The position numbers and the translations under genes were made by a program. The notes under the pieces were generated by a model. The model was not told the DNA's origin, did not search any database, and worked only from the letters and a program-made list of their open reading frames with translations. Shown here one piece after another: positions 7,501-16,079 of a DNA stretch of 58,006 bases (its first letter is position 1; each line of letters starts with the position of its first letter). This DNA comes from a bacterium ADurb.Bin236. GTDB taxonomy: Bacteria; UBP15; UBA6099. Location of the stretch: assembly GCA_002069885.1 (NCBI GenBank), contig MWCD01000021.1, positions 1 through 58,006 on the forward strand, given 5' to 3'.

Positions 7501-8520
7501 CTATCTTGGGGAAGAAATGCTTCTGAGAAATCTCGCGGTGTCTTCCGGCTTCGACGTGCAGATATAAATGCCGGACGAAAGCTCGAACCCGACGGAGGGA
7601 ACGACGCGGGGCATTATCTGAACGAACCAGTGATATTTGTCGCGGTGTTTCGTCCGCGCTGGATTGGCCTGAATGAAATAGTTGTAGTCGGGGTCGCCGA
7701 GGCCGACGTAGATGCGGTGAAGGATGTCGCGCATAATCTGGGCGAGTTCGACGATTTCGGCGTCGAGCGTCTCCCCGAAAGACGCGCAATGGCGCTTCGG
7801 CGCGACCCACGTCTCGAACGGGCTTTGCGACGCGAACGGCTCAAACACTATGAAGCGCTCCGTCTCCAGCACGACACGCTCCTTCGCTTTCAGCGTCGCC
7901 TCTATCGTGTCGCAAACAATACATCTTTTATGGATGTCGTAATATTCCTTCGCCACATTCAGCCGAATCTGCGTCCGGGTGGGAATTATCGGAGTGGCGA
8001 GAACCTGAGAGTGAGGATGTTCGAGCGAAGCGCCAGCCTTCACCCCGTAGTTTCTGAAGATGTTTATCATCAGAATCTTTTCGTTTTTTTCGAGCTGGTT
8101 GTAACGCGCGCGATATACGAAGAACAGCTTTTCGACCGCGCGGCGGCTCATTGTCGCAATGGTGAGGTCGTGCCGGGGAGTGTCTATGAAAACGTCATGC
8201 ACGCCGAACCCCGCTATGCCGTTGAAGAGATTTGCTTCCTCGAACCAGTCCACCTCGCTCGACGGGTCGAGCGCGGGGTACTTGTTGGGGACCACGCGGA
8301 CGTTCCAGCCTTCGGAGTCCGGCGCAGTGTCGGGCGGCCTGTCGGCGATAATCTCGGTCGGAGTCATCCTCTCGTTGCCCGGACAGAACGGGCATGCCGG
8401 GTTGTGCGTCGGCGGTTTCGGCTTGGAGACATCGCGATGAAAGTCCTCCGGACGGCTCGCCCGCTCGGACGCGATTATCACCCACTCGCCGGTAATCCTG
8501 TTCTGTCTGAATTCAGGCAT
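7501..8520 (-). CDS. galT: Galactose-1-phosphate uridylyltransferase
   Basis: A 339-aa protein and a Leloir-pathway enzyme. It exchanges UMP between UDP-glucose and galactose-1-phosphate through a uridylyl-histidine intermediate. Evidence: an N-terminal RITGEWVIIA segment, the zinc pair CPFC followed by GNE, the NKYPAL motif, and the active-site HPHSQ within GASLEHPHSQ (central His is the nucleophile). A second C-terminal histidine cluster (KYHWFVQIMPR) follows. The length is normal for the family. It lies 11 bases after lemA on the same strand. No galactokinase or galE is adjacent. The GHMP kinase at 35431 is not a typical GalK. Confidence 0.92.
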   Translation of the reverse strand: MPEFRQNRITGEWVIIASERASRPEDFHRDVSKPKPPTHNPACPFCPGNERMTPTEIIADRPPDTAPDSEGWNVRVVPNKYPALDPSSEVDWFEEANLFNGIAGFGVHDVFIDTPRHDLTIATMSRRAVEKLFFVYRARYNQLEKNEKILMINIFRNYGVKAGASLEHPHSQVLATPIIPTRTQIRLNVAKEYYDIHKRCIVCDTIEATLKAKERVVLETERFIVFEPFASQSPFETWVAPKRHCASFGETLDAEIVELAQIMRDILHRIYVGLGDPDYNYFIQANPARTKHRDKYHWFVQIMPRVVPSVGFELSSGIYICTSKPEDTARFLRSISSPR

Positions 8521-8531
8521 CCGATTCTTTT

Positions 8532-9125
8532 CTACTTGTTCGTTCCGAAGTCAACTTTGGGAACCGCCTGCTCTGCTTCCGGGACCTCGAAGAATTCGCG
8601 AGGACCGAACCCGAAAATCGCGGCGAAGAACCTGCCCGGAATACGTTTCACAATCACGTTGAAAGCGCGCACGCTCTCGTTATATCTGCCGCGCGCCACC
8701 GTTATCCTGTTTTCCGTTCCTTCGAGCTGGCTTTGAAGCGCGATGAACTGCCTGTCCGCTTTCAGATCCGGATACCGCTCAACGATCACAAGCAGCCGTG
8801 ACAGCGCGCTCTGCATCGCCCCGTCAGCCGCCGCCGTCTCGCGCACGGAACCTGCCCCCGCCAGCTTCGATCTCGCCTCGGCTATGTCCGTGAATATCTC
8901 CTTCTCGTGCGCCGCGTATCCCTTCACCGTCTCCACCAAGTTCGGGATCAGGTCGTTTCTTCGCTTGAGCTGGTTTTCCACCTCAGCCCACTGCGCGTCT
9001 ATGCCCTCGTTCATCGTCACCATCCGGTTGTACGAGCGGACTCCAATCATAGCCACAATCAGCAGTCCGACCAGCAGAATCCCCCCGCACCCCAGAAACA
9101 GCTTCATCGTGTCGTTGCCTTTCAT
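8532..9125 (-). CDS. lemA: LemA family membrane protein
   Basis: A 197-aa protein from ATG 9125, chosen because a GAGG lies upstream and the family begins there; a longer frame upstream is unsupported. One membrane segment lies near the N-terminus (LGCGGILLVGLLIVAMIGV). The LemA signature follows: YNRMVTMNEGIDAQWAEVEN, then RRNDLIPNLVETVKGYAAHE, then a helical region with YPDLKAD and LEGTENRITVAR, and finally VKRIPGRFFAAIFGF. The protein is anchored in the inner membrane with a helical domain facing one side. Its function is not established in the family. Confidence 0.9.
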   Translation of the reverse strand: MKGNDTMKLFLGCGGILLVGLLIVAMIGVRSYNRMVTMNEGIDAQWAEVENQLKRRNDLIPNLVETVKGYAAHEKEIFTDIAEARSKLAGAGSVRETAAADGAMQSALSRLLVIVERYPDLKADRQFIALQSQLEGTENRITVARGRYNESVRAFNVIVKRIPGRFFAAIFGFGPREFFEVPEAEQAVPKVDFGTNK

Positions 9126-9338
9126 TTCAGCGCCTCCTCTTTCCACATGCCGCAAAAATTCGCGCCCAATATTACAATCCAAAGTTATTATAGGGGAATG
9201 ACCTCCGGTTTGAAAATAAAGCCCATAAACTCTCCGGGGCCGCCGACCTTGTTTCGAGTTCAGGGCGCGCGCGCCACTGCCTCTGGCGCCCCTCTCCGCA
9301 TATTTTGCTCGCCCGGTGTCGATTTGAAACCGCTTTCA

Positions 9339-9347
9339 TGCTATGAT
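9339..9347 (+). promoter_or_regulatory. Extended -10 candidate for the CBM48 gene
   Basis: TGCTATGAT fits an extended -10 (TGnTATAAT-like). No good -35 lies 17 bases upstream. The gene starts 72 bases further on. Confidence 0.3.
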
Positions 9348-9418
9348 ATATCTCAAATCAAAACACACTTATGATTCTCTCCGGGTTTTTCGAGACAATC
9401 GAGAGGGAGTGAGAGAAA

Positions 9419-9739
9419 ATGGAAAAAAAAGCAGCGGCGAAAAAGACGGCGGCGAAGAAACCCGCCGCTAAAAAGAAAGTTGAAACCAAGAGGGTGACGT
9501 TCTCGCTTGACGCCCCGCACGCTTCGCGGGTAGCCGTGGTGGGCACATTCAATAGTTGGGACAACGAGAAGCATGAAATGAAGAAAGACGCCAAAGGCGT
9601 CTGGAAAAAGACCGTCATGCTCGCGCCCGGACAATACGAGTACAAGTTTCTGGTAGACCGCGAGTGGTGGCTGGACCCCGCGTGCAAAGACTGCGTGCCT
9701 AATCCCTTCGGCGGACACAACAGCCGTTTCGCCGTCTAA
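9419..9739 (+). CDS. Stand-alone CBM48 (AMPK-beta/isoamylase N-domain) with Lys/Ala-rich tail
   Basis: A 106-aa protein with GAGGGAGTGAGAG before the ATG. Residues 2-24 are a lysine/alanine tail resembling histone H1-like tails (KKAAAKKTAAKKPAAKKK). Residues 25-106 form one CBM48 domain: VTFSLDAP, VAVVGTFNSWD, GVWKKTVMLAPGQYEYKFLVD, then NPFGGHNS. CBM48 domains bind glycogen or starch-like glucans or fold against a catalytic domain. No catalytic domain is present. The protein may be a glycogen-associated or regulatory adaptor. The basic tail could bind nucleic acid or a polyanion. Confidence 0.85.
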   Translation: MEKKAAAKKTAAKKPAAKKKVETKRVTFSLDAPHASRVAVVGTFNSWDNEKHEMKKDAKGVWKKTVMLAPGQYEYKFLVDREWWLDPACKDCVPNPFGGHNSRFAV

Positions 9740-9811
9740 CGCGGCGTTATTCTGAAAAGCTGATACTGTGGCAAGCATGGCAGCAAGCCGGGTAGAGCTT
9801 TGCTTTTGCTC

Positions 9812-10729
9812 TCAGTACGGGTTGTCTCCGAGGACGAATGAGTGGAACGCTTCGGCGGCTGCGGACAGGGCGCGGCGCTTGTCCCTGATGAGCATGAATC
9901 TGCGGCGCATGTTCGCGCCCCTGATGGGAACGCCTTTAAGAAATCCGGCGCGCTCTTCAGCCTCAATGGCTCTTGACGATAGAATCGCCACTCCGGCCCC
10001 GGCGATTACCGCCTGTTTCACCGATTCCGTTCCGCCAAGCTCGCACACAATATTGAGGTCTTTCAGTTTCACGCCTTTGTCCGCGAGAGTTTTTTCCATG
10101 AACTCGCGCATGGCTGAGCCTTTTTCTCGCATGATGAAAGGCTCGACCGCAAGAGCCCTTATTGAAACTGCGACGTCCGCCGCTCGCGGATGTCCCTGAT
10201 GCGCGACCAGCACAAGCTCGTCTCCCCATATCTCGTGACATTCGAAATTTTTGCCCGTGGGAACTTTCCCGACCACCGCCAGATCCACTTCGCCGGAGTC
10301 GGCCATTTCTATCACTTCCTGAGATCCGCCCACCTTGAGGCTGACGGCGACTCCGGGCCGCTCTTTTCTGAAAGCCGCTATCGAGCGCGGCAGAAAATAT
10401 GTGCCGGGAATGTTGCTGCCTCCTATGACGACGCTTCCTGTGACTATGTCCGCGAGCATCCCGATGGACCGGTCGGCTTCGTTCTTCATGGCCAGCATTT
10501 TCAGGGCGTGGTTGTAGAAGACCCTTCCCGCCGCCGTCGGCTGAACGTTTCTGCCCTTTCGGTCTATGAGGGAAACGCCCGTGTTTTTCTCGACCGCCAT
10601 TATATGGGCGCTGACGGTCGGCTGAGTCAGCCCCAGCCGCGCGGCCGCCGCGCTGAAACTGCCTGTCTCCACAACTCCGCAGAACACTTCAAGCTGATGA
10701 AAATCGTAGCTGGTCTTTTCCGGTTTCAT
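9812..10729 (-). CDS. LysR family transcriptional regulator
   Basis: A 305-aa protein starting at ATG 10729, with GAGG nine bases upstream; the longer open frame upstream is AT-rich and non-homologous. The N-terminal winged helix-turn-helix is typical (FHQLEVFCGVVETGSFSAAAARLGLTQPTVSAHI). A two-lobed effector-binding domain follows (SVVIGGSNIPGTYFLPRSI, then AVVGKVPTG, then GAGVAIL). It is divergent from the Fe-S assembly pair that starts at 10908. LysR proteins usually regulate the divergent gene, so control of that operon is plausible. The effector is unknown. Confidence 0.9.
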   Translation of the reverse strand: MKPEKTSYDFHQLEVFCGVVETGSFSAAAARLGLTQPTVSAHIMAVEKNTGVSLIDRKGRNVQPTAAGRVFYNHALKMLAMKNEADRSIGMLADIVTGSVVIGGSNIPGTYFLPRSIAAFRKERPGVAVSLKVGGSQEVIEMADSGEVDLAVVGKVPTGKNFECHEIWGDELVLVAHQGHPRAADVAVSIRALAVEPFIMREKGSAMREFMEKTLADKGVKLKDLNIVCELGGTESVKQAVIAGAGVAILSSRAIEAEERAGFLKGVPIRGANMRRRFMLIRDKRRALSAAAEAFHSFVLGDNPY

Positions 10730-10907
10730 TCGAACGCCTCTTTGCCGGGGGGCGCAGGCCGCCTCCGGGTAATATAGATATAATTTATAACACACATTTA
10801 CAAAACACGCCATACGCCCGCCGCCGGGAGCGCGGCGACGGAACCGCCGGTTTGTTTTTTGACCGCTCCGGCGCTATATTAATGCGCGCTGAAGGGATGT
10901 GACGCTA

Positions 10908-11648
10908 TTGCTGAAAATCCGCAACCTTACTCTGACTCTCGGAGAAAAAAAGATATTCGACGACGTGTCTCTCGAAGTGACTCGAGGAGAGATATACGCG
11001 TTGCTCGGCCGCAACGGAACGGGGAAATCCACCCTCGCGGCGGTCATTCTCGGCCTCATCAAACCTGAAAAAGGCGACATCTATTTCGAGGACGAGTTGA
11101 TTAACGATCTCTCGCTGACCGAGAGGGCGAAACGCGGGATAATACTCGCTTGGCAGAAGAATATTACAGTGCAGGGTCTGACCGTGCGCGACTATGTTCG
11201 GGTGAGCGCGCCGAACGGCATATCCGACGCGGAAGTCGAGGGACATCTCGAAGCCGTCGGGCTGTCCTGCGGAGAATATCTTGACAGAGTGATAGACGGC
11301 AAGCTTAGCGGGGGCGAACGCAAACGCATCGAGCTTGCCAGCGTGCTGGCGGCGAAACCGAAACTTGCCATCCTCGACGAGCCTGACTCCGGCATAGACG
11401 CGGTGTCCCTCGTCATGGTGGAATCGGCGATACGCAGGATGGCGCAGGACGGAGCCGTGCTTCTAATAACCCACACTGAAGACATACTCGGCATCAGCAC
11501 AAGGGCGGGAATCCTCTGCGGCGCGCGAGTCATCCGCGAGGCGAAACCCGACGCGGCCGTCCAGTATTTCAAAAACCACTGTGACTACTGCGAAACCGTG
11601 AACACTCCGAGACTGGACGAGATCATAACCGGGAGCGTCAATCCGTGA
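10908..11648 (+). CDS. SufC-type Fe-S cluster assembly ATPase
   Basis: A 246-aa ABC ATPase. Two starts are possible: GTG at 10899, only two bases after the GAAGGG Shine-Dalgarno, and TTG at 10908 with an 11-base spacer, which gives the usual MLKIRNLTL start. I prefer TTG. Motifs: Walker A GRNGTGKST, Q-loop AWQKN, signature LSGGERKR, Walker B LAILDEPDSGID, and the switch His in LLITHTED. The C-terminus ends in the SufC-like DYCE region. It overlaps the next gene by four bases (GTGA). SufC drives the SufB-type scaffold that builds Fe-S clusters. The absence of SufS, SufD and SufU here matches the minimal SUF-like (SMS) systems of anaerobes and archaea. Confidence 0.88.
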   Translation: MLKIRNLTLTLGEKKIFDDVSLEVTRGEIYALLGRNGTGKSTLAAVILGLIKPEKGDIYFEDELINDLSLTERAKRGIILAWQKNITVQGLTVRDYVRVSAPNGISDAEVEGHLEAVGLSCGEYLDRVIDGKLSGGERKRIELASVLAAKPKLAILDEPDSGIDAVSLVMVESAIRRMAQDGAVLLITHTEDILGISTRAGILCGARVIREAKPDAAVQYFKNHCDYCETVNTPRLDEIITGSVNP

Positions 11649-12580
11649 CCATAGGAACGATAGACGAAGCGTATTCCATCGCGGGCGGAAACATCCATTC
11701 GCTGCACAGCAAAAATATCGGCAGCCTCGTGATTGACGAAAACAAGATTTTAAGCGCGAACGCGATCGAGGGCGCGGTCATCGAGACCGACGCGCGCGAC
11801 GGCGAGCTGTTCGTGAACCTGACCGTGAAAGCGGGCTACAGGTTCGACGACCCTCTCCACCTCTGTTTCGGCGTGATGTCCCCAGAGGCCACTCAGAGAA
11901 TCAATATCAACATCAACACCGAAGAGAATTCCAAGGTGTCCCTGCGCGCGCACTGCGTGTTTCCGAACGCGGTTGACGTGCTGCACGCGATGGAAGCCCG
12001 CATCAATATCGGGCCGAACTCCGAATATTCATACGACGAGACCCATTACCACGGAGAGAGAGGCCAAGTGCGCGTGGTCCCCAACGCCAAGATAACGCTC
12101 GAAGACGGCGCGCGCCTCTATAACAGCTTCAGCCTCATTCAGGGCGCGGTCGGCAACATGAAGTTCGACTACGACATCGATTGTCTCGACAACTCGGTGT
12201 GCCACATGCTCGCCAAAGTGTACGGCAAGTTCGACGACGACATCACAATCCGCGAACGGGCGCGGCTCAAAGGGGCAAACTCCCACGCCATATTGGAAGC
12301 CCGCATGGTTATCCGCGACAACGCCCGCACCGATATCTATACGGAGATAATCGGCGAAGGCGACGGCGCGCGCGGCCACATGGACTGCACCGAAATCATC
12401 TCCGGCAAGACCGCCTACGCAAAAGCCACTCCCGTGGTCGTCGTCGTGAACGACAAAGCGAAAATCACCCACGAGGCCGCCATCGGCAGCATCGATTCCG
12501 ACCAGCTCAACCTTCTGATGTCTCGCGGGCTTTCCCCGGATCAGGCCACCGAGATAATCGTAAACGGACTGCTGAAATAA
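11645..12580 (+). CDS. SufB/SufD-type Fe-S assembly scaffold (minimal SUF/SMS type)
   Basis: A 311-aa protein starting at GTG 11645, overlapping the SufC-type stop. It contains the SufBD right-handed beta-helix core: NINTEENSKVSL, YDETHYHGERG, RLYNSFSLIQGAVGNMKFDYD, GANSHAILEARMVIRD, GHMDCTEIISG, then ITHEAAIGSID and LLMSRGLSPDQATEIIV. The last two are the strongest family signatures. The Glu of HEAAIG and the Cys of MDCTE are candidate cluster or scaffold residues. The protein is shorter than classical SufB, as in minimal two-gene systems. With the upstream ATPase it should form the Fe-S scaffold complex in the cytoplasm. Confidence 0.88.
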   Translation: MTIGTIDEAYSIAGGNIHSLHSKNIGSLVIDENKILSANAIEGAVIETDARDGELFVNLTVKAGYRFDDPLHLCFGVMSPEATQRINININTEENSKVSLRAHCVFPNAVDVLHAMEARINIGPNSEYSYDETHYHGERGQVRVVPNAKITLEDGARLYNSFSLIQGAVGNMKFDYDIDCLDNSVCHMLAKVYGKFDDDITIRERARLKGANSHAILEARMVIRDNARTDIYTEIIGEGDGARGHMDCTEIISGKTAYAKATPVVVVVNDKAKITHEAAIGSIDSDQLNLLMSRGLSPDQATEIIVNGLLK

Positions 12581-12593
12581 CCCGGATCTTCAA

Positions 12594-12619
12594 GGAAATC
12601 GCTTTTTCTGAGCGTTTCC
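12594..12619 (+). terminator. Possible terminator hairpin after the suf pair
   Basis: GGAAATCGC and GCGTTTCC form an imperfect stem 14 bases after the scaffold stop. There is no real T-tail, so this is weak. The rest of the 236-base gap holds only the candidate mannosidase promoter. Confidence 0.3.
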
Positions 12620-12692
12620 CCTTAGAATCCGCTTCTTGGCCGTTCATATTTGCCTCCTTCCTATCGTTTTGCATGTTCGATATGCCCTCATA

Positions 12693-12721
12693 TTCACCGC
12701 GCGAAAGTTGTGTGCTATGCT
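12693..12721 (+). promoter_or_regulatory. Candidate promoter of the alpha-mannosidase gene
   Basis: TTCACC (12693-12698), a 17-base spacer and TATGCT (12716-12721) lie about 95 bases before the ATG. Moderate consensus match only. Confidence 0.35.
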
Positions 12722-12816
12722 TTCATCTTGCGCGGGAAGAACAGCAGCCCCGCGCCCCTGCCGGGCAGCGGGCGGGGAGATGTCTAATCCATGCATCGGA
12801 AAAGGAACGTAAAAAC

Positions 12817-15800
12817 ATGAACGGCGGCGTAAGAGTCAAAGATAAATTCAGGAGCGCATACACGCCCGAACAGTGGCTCGGGGTCCAGATAGAGGCGATG
12901 GGAGCGGAGAGGTTTTATGACAAAACTCCTATTTCCGGTTGGCAGATCAGAACGGCCATTTACAACAGGCCCGGAGACTACAAGTGGATAGACGGGAAAT
13001 GGCGCTCGTACTCGCCGGGAGAAATTTGGGGAGGGGCCGGGTTAACCGCTTTTTTCAGATGCGGGTTCCGCGTCCCGAAATCGTGGAGCGGCGCGCGCGT
13101 CATGCTGCGGCTGAAACCCGGCGGAGAAGGATTGCTGAAACTCAACGGCGCGCCTCTGGCCGGATTGGACATAAACCACGACACGGTGTACGCGACCGAG
13201 CGGGCGCGGGCCGGAGACCTGTTCAAGCTTGAGATCGAACAGAACTCCACAGAGATGGAAATCGCCGGGTTCGAGCATAAATTCGAGCTTTGCGAGGCCG
13301 TCCTTCTGGACAGGGAGGTCGAGGACGCGTATATCGATTTCAAATGCGCATACGCCACGCTCTTGTCTGAATATTCGGCTGCGGACTTAAAGGCTTTTCT
13401 GTTCAAGGAAATCAGCGCGGCGGTCGCTCTCGCGGACTTTCACGCGGCGGACAGGGGAGCGTTCAGGGAATCGCTGTCGGCGGCGCGCGCCGCTCTGCGA
13501 AAAGCCGTTATTGATTCGGGCGCGTTTCCCGGCGCGGGCAGCCTCGGCATGGTCGGCCACAGCCACATCGACCTCGTTTACCAGTGGGGCTACAGAGAAT
13601 TCCTGCGAAAAATAGGCCGCACCCATTCCACCGCTCTCAACATGACCCGCGAGTTTCCTGACTACATCTTCAGTCAGAGCCAGATGAAACTCTACGAAGA
13701 CCTGAAAACTTTATACCCGGAAATATATGACGGAATAAAACAACGCGTCCGGGAAGGGGCATGGGAAGTTTTGGGCGGGATGTGGGTGGAGCCTGACTGC
13801 AACCTGATATCGGGCGAGTCGCTGATCCGCCAATTCCTTCACGGGCGCGCGTTCGCTTCCTCCGAGTTCGGCGCGGAATCCCCGATATGCTGGCTTCCGG
13901 ATGTGTTCGGCAATTCTTGGATCATGCCCCAGATACTTCTGGGTTGCGGCGTCCGTTTCTTCATCACAAACAAACCGGTGACATGGAACGACACAAACGA
14001 GTTTCCGCACAACACTTTCTGGTGGGAAGGGCCGGACGGCTCGCGAGTTTTCGCGCACCTGCCCTCCACCCACTTCGGCGCGGTGGTCGAGCCTGACACC
14101 CTGATGAAGAACTGGAAGGAATACAAGCAGCAGGCGCATTGCGGAATAGCAATGTACAACTACGGCAAAGGCGACGGGCGCGGCGGCCCGATGCGGGACG
14201 ATGTTCTCGCCGGGCGCAGGTTCGCCGAGTTCCCCGGAGTCCCACGCTCCGTTTTCTCCACCGCTGAAGATGTTTTAAAGAGAATGGAAACGGCCGCCGG
14301 AGACCTGCCTGTCTGGAAGGATGAAATATACCTTGAAACCCACAGGGGAACATACACCACGCAGGCGATACTGAAAAAGTTCAACAGGAAAAACGAGATA
14401 AACTTCTGCGCTGCGGAAGCGATGTCGTGCGCTGCCGCGCTTGCCGGTTGCGGCGGCCCGAAAGCGGATCTGAACGATGGATGGAAGATCGTTCTTAAAA
14501 ACCAATTCCACGACATACTTCCGGGGTCCCACGTGACGGAAGCGCGGGAGGAGGCGGTAGAGGAATGCGCTCAGGCCGCCGCCATCTGCCGCGCCGCTTT
14601 CGACAAAGCGGTGTCGGCGATAGCCTCGAATATCGAACCGCCGTCGCCTTCCGCGCCCGCTGCGGCGGTCTTCAACTGCAGACCGTGGGAACGCGCCGAT
14701 TCCGTGGAAATCGAGTTCGCCGCGCGGATGAAAAAATTCTCCGTCCTAGACTCTGAAGGCGTGGAAGTCCCCTTCCAAGTCCTTTCGCGCGGAAAAGACA
14801 AAACGCGGGTTCTAATATGCGCGCGCGGGCTGCCGCCGATGGGATACGCAACGTTCACGCTCTCCCCGGAACCGGGCGATGAGCCGTCTTCCCCGTTCAG
14901 CTTCGACGGTCGCTCCGCCTCCAATTCTTTCTTCAAAATCACGTTCGCGGACGACGGCTCTCTCGACAGCGTTTTCGACATTCTGAATGGCCGCGAGGCG
15001 CTCGCCCCAGGCGGCGGCAACCGGTTCAGGATTTTTCAGGACAAGCCCGGACGCTATGCGGCTTGGGATATCGTGCCGATGTATAAAGACCTCGAAATGG
15101 CTATGCCCGGCGCGGAGAGCTCAGAGATCGAGGAATCCGGCCCCGTCCGCATGGTCGTCCGCCAGACGCGCTTTTTTTATCGCTCAAAACTCACTCAGCG
15201 AATTATCCTTCATAGGGACATTCCGAGAATTGATTTTCAGACGGAAATCGACTGGCGCGAAAGAGACAGGTTGCTGAAGGTCGAGTTCCCCGCGGCGGTC
15301 AACTCCATGCGCGCCACTTACGACCTTTCCTGCGGCCACATCGAAAGGCCGACCCACTACAACACTTCTTGGGACCGCGCGAAGTTCGAGGTCTGCGGTC
15401 ACCAGTGGGCGGACATCTCGGAAGGAGACTATGGGGTCAGCCTGCTCAACGACTGCAAGTACGGGCATGACATATTCGGAAACGTCATAAGGCTTACGCT
15501 GCTTAAAGGCGCGCAGTCGCCGGACCCGACATCAGACTTGGGCAAACACGAGTTCACATACAGTCTGTATCCGCACGCGGGCGGATGGCGGGAGGCGGAA
15601 ACGCCCCGGCGCGCTTGGGAACTGAACGATCCGGCGACGGCGGTCGCTCTCGGCGGCGCGGCGGCGGCGCGGCGGCGGCGCGGACCCGCCCTGCCCCCTC
15701 AGGCGTCTTTCCTTTCCGTCGACCGCTCTCACGTCATTCTCATGGCCTTCAAAGCGGCGGAGGACGGCGACGGGTATATCGCCCGCTTCTGCGAAATCGA

Positions 15801-15966
15801 GAACAAGCGCGGAAAAACCAAAGTGGAATTCTTTCGGCCTGTCCGGCGCGCCGTCGAATGCGATTTGATGGAAAACAAAACAGGCCCGGCGGCAGTATCG
15901 CGCGGCGCCCTCTCTTTCGATATAGTGCCGTTCAAAATCAAAACGTTCAGGCTGTTTTTCGCCTGA
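12817..15966 (+). CDS. GH38 family alpha-mannosidase
   Basis: A 1049-aa cytoplasmic-type enzyme. ATG 12817 is chosen because AAGGA lies 11 bases upstream and the N-terminal domain starts there; the frame is open far upstream but out of family. GH38 motifs: GHSHIDLVYQWG near residue 247 (zinc His/Asp), WVEPDCNLISGES, and WLPDVFG near residue 359, whose Asp is the catalytic nucleophile. FWWEGPDGSRV, KNQFHDILPGS and a long C-terminal beta domain follow. No signal peptide is visible. It should remove alpha-mannose from oligosaccharides. A perfect triple 11-bp tandem repeat lies inside the C-terminal domain (see 15651). It is read through in frame and gives an Ala/Arg run. Confidence 0.92.
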   Translation: MNGGVRVKDKFRSAYTPEQWLGVQIEAMGAERFYDKTPISGWQIRTAIYNRPGDYKWIDGKWRSYSPGEIWGGAGLTAFFRCGFRVPKSWSGARVMLRLKPGGEGLLKLNGAPLAGLDINHDTVYATERARAGDLFKLEIEQNSTEMEIAGFEHKFELCEAVLLDREVEDAYIDFKCAYATLLSEYSAADLKAFLFKEISAAVALADFHAADRGAFRESLSAARAALRKAVIDSGAFPGAGSLGMVGHSHIDLVYQWGYREFLRKIGRTHSTALNMTREFPDYIFSQSQMKLYEDLKTLYPEIYDGIKQRVREGAWEVLGGMWVEPDCNLISGESLIRQFLHGRAFASSEFGAESPICWLPDVFGNSWIMPQILLGCGVRFFITNKPVTWNDTNEFPHNTFWWEGPDGSRVFAHLPSTHFGAVVEPDTLMKNWKEYKQQAHCGIAMYNYGKGDGRGGPMRDDVLAGRRFAEFPGVPRSVFSTAEDVLKRMETAAGDLPVWKDEIYLETHRGTYTTQAILKKFNRKNEINFCAAEAMSCAAALAGCGGPKADLNDGWKIVLKNQFHDILPGSHVTEAREEAVEECAQAAAICRAAFDKAVSAIASNIEPPSPSAPAAAVFNCRPWERADSVEIEFAARMKKFSVLDSEGVEVPFQVLSRGKDKTRVLICARGLPPMGYATFTLSPEPGDEPSSPFSFDGRSASNSFFKITFADDGSLDSVFDILNGREALAPGGGNRFRIFQDKPGRYAAWDIVPMYKDLEMAMPGAESSEIEESGPVRMVVRQTRFFYRSKLTQRIILHRDIPRIDFQTEIDWRERDRLLKVEFPAAVNSMRATYDLSCGHIERPTHYNTSWDRAKFEVCGHQWADISEGDYGVSLLNDCKYGHDIFGNVIRLTLLKGAQSPDPTSDLGKHEFTYSLYPHAGGWREAETPRRAWELNDPATAVALGGAAAARRRRGPALPPQASFLSVDRSHVILMAFKAAEDGDGYIARFCEIENKRGKTKVEFFRPVRRAVECDLMENKTGPAAVSRGALSFDIVPFKIKTFRLFFA
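15651..15683 (+). repeat. Three exact copies of an 11-bp tandem repeat inside the mannosidase gene
   Basis: The unit CGGCGGCGCGG occurs three times without error. Because 11 is not divisible by 3, loss or gain of one unit would shift the frame near residue 945 of 1049. Three units together keep the frame. Confidence 0.9.
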
Positions 15967-16003
15967 CCCGCGAAGGTTGAGCATAGAAACAACGCGCTCC
16001 GAA

Positions 16004-16033
16004 TTGACAACTGCAGGCGAGCGGAGATAGACT
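16004..16033 (+). promoter_or_regulatory. Candidate promoter of the pilin-like gene
   Basis: TTGACA (16004-16009), an 18-base spacer and TAGACT (16028-16033) lie 46 bases before the ATG. Confidence 0.45.
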
Positions 16034-16079
16034 AAATTTTATCAGAACCACAGTCCGATCGAGGGCTTAGGAGGTTGCG

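Noticed and set aside
7444-8736. 430-codon open frame antisense to galT and lemA
   Set aside because: It runs opposite to two well supported genes, has an Arg/Val/His-rich composition typical of antisense GC-rich frames, and has no domain signature.
12181-12816. Upstream 212-codon extension of the mannosidase frame
   Set aside because: It overlaps the Fe-S scaffold gene in another frame and has no family resemblance; ATG 12817 has a Shine-Dalgarno.
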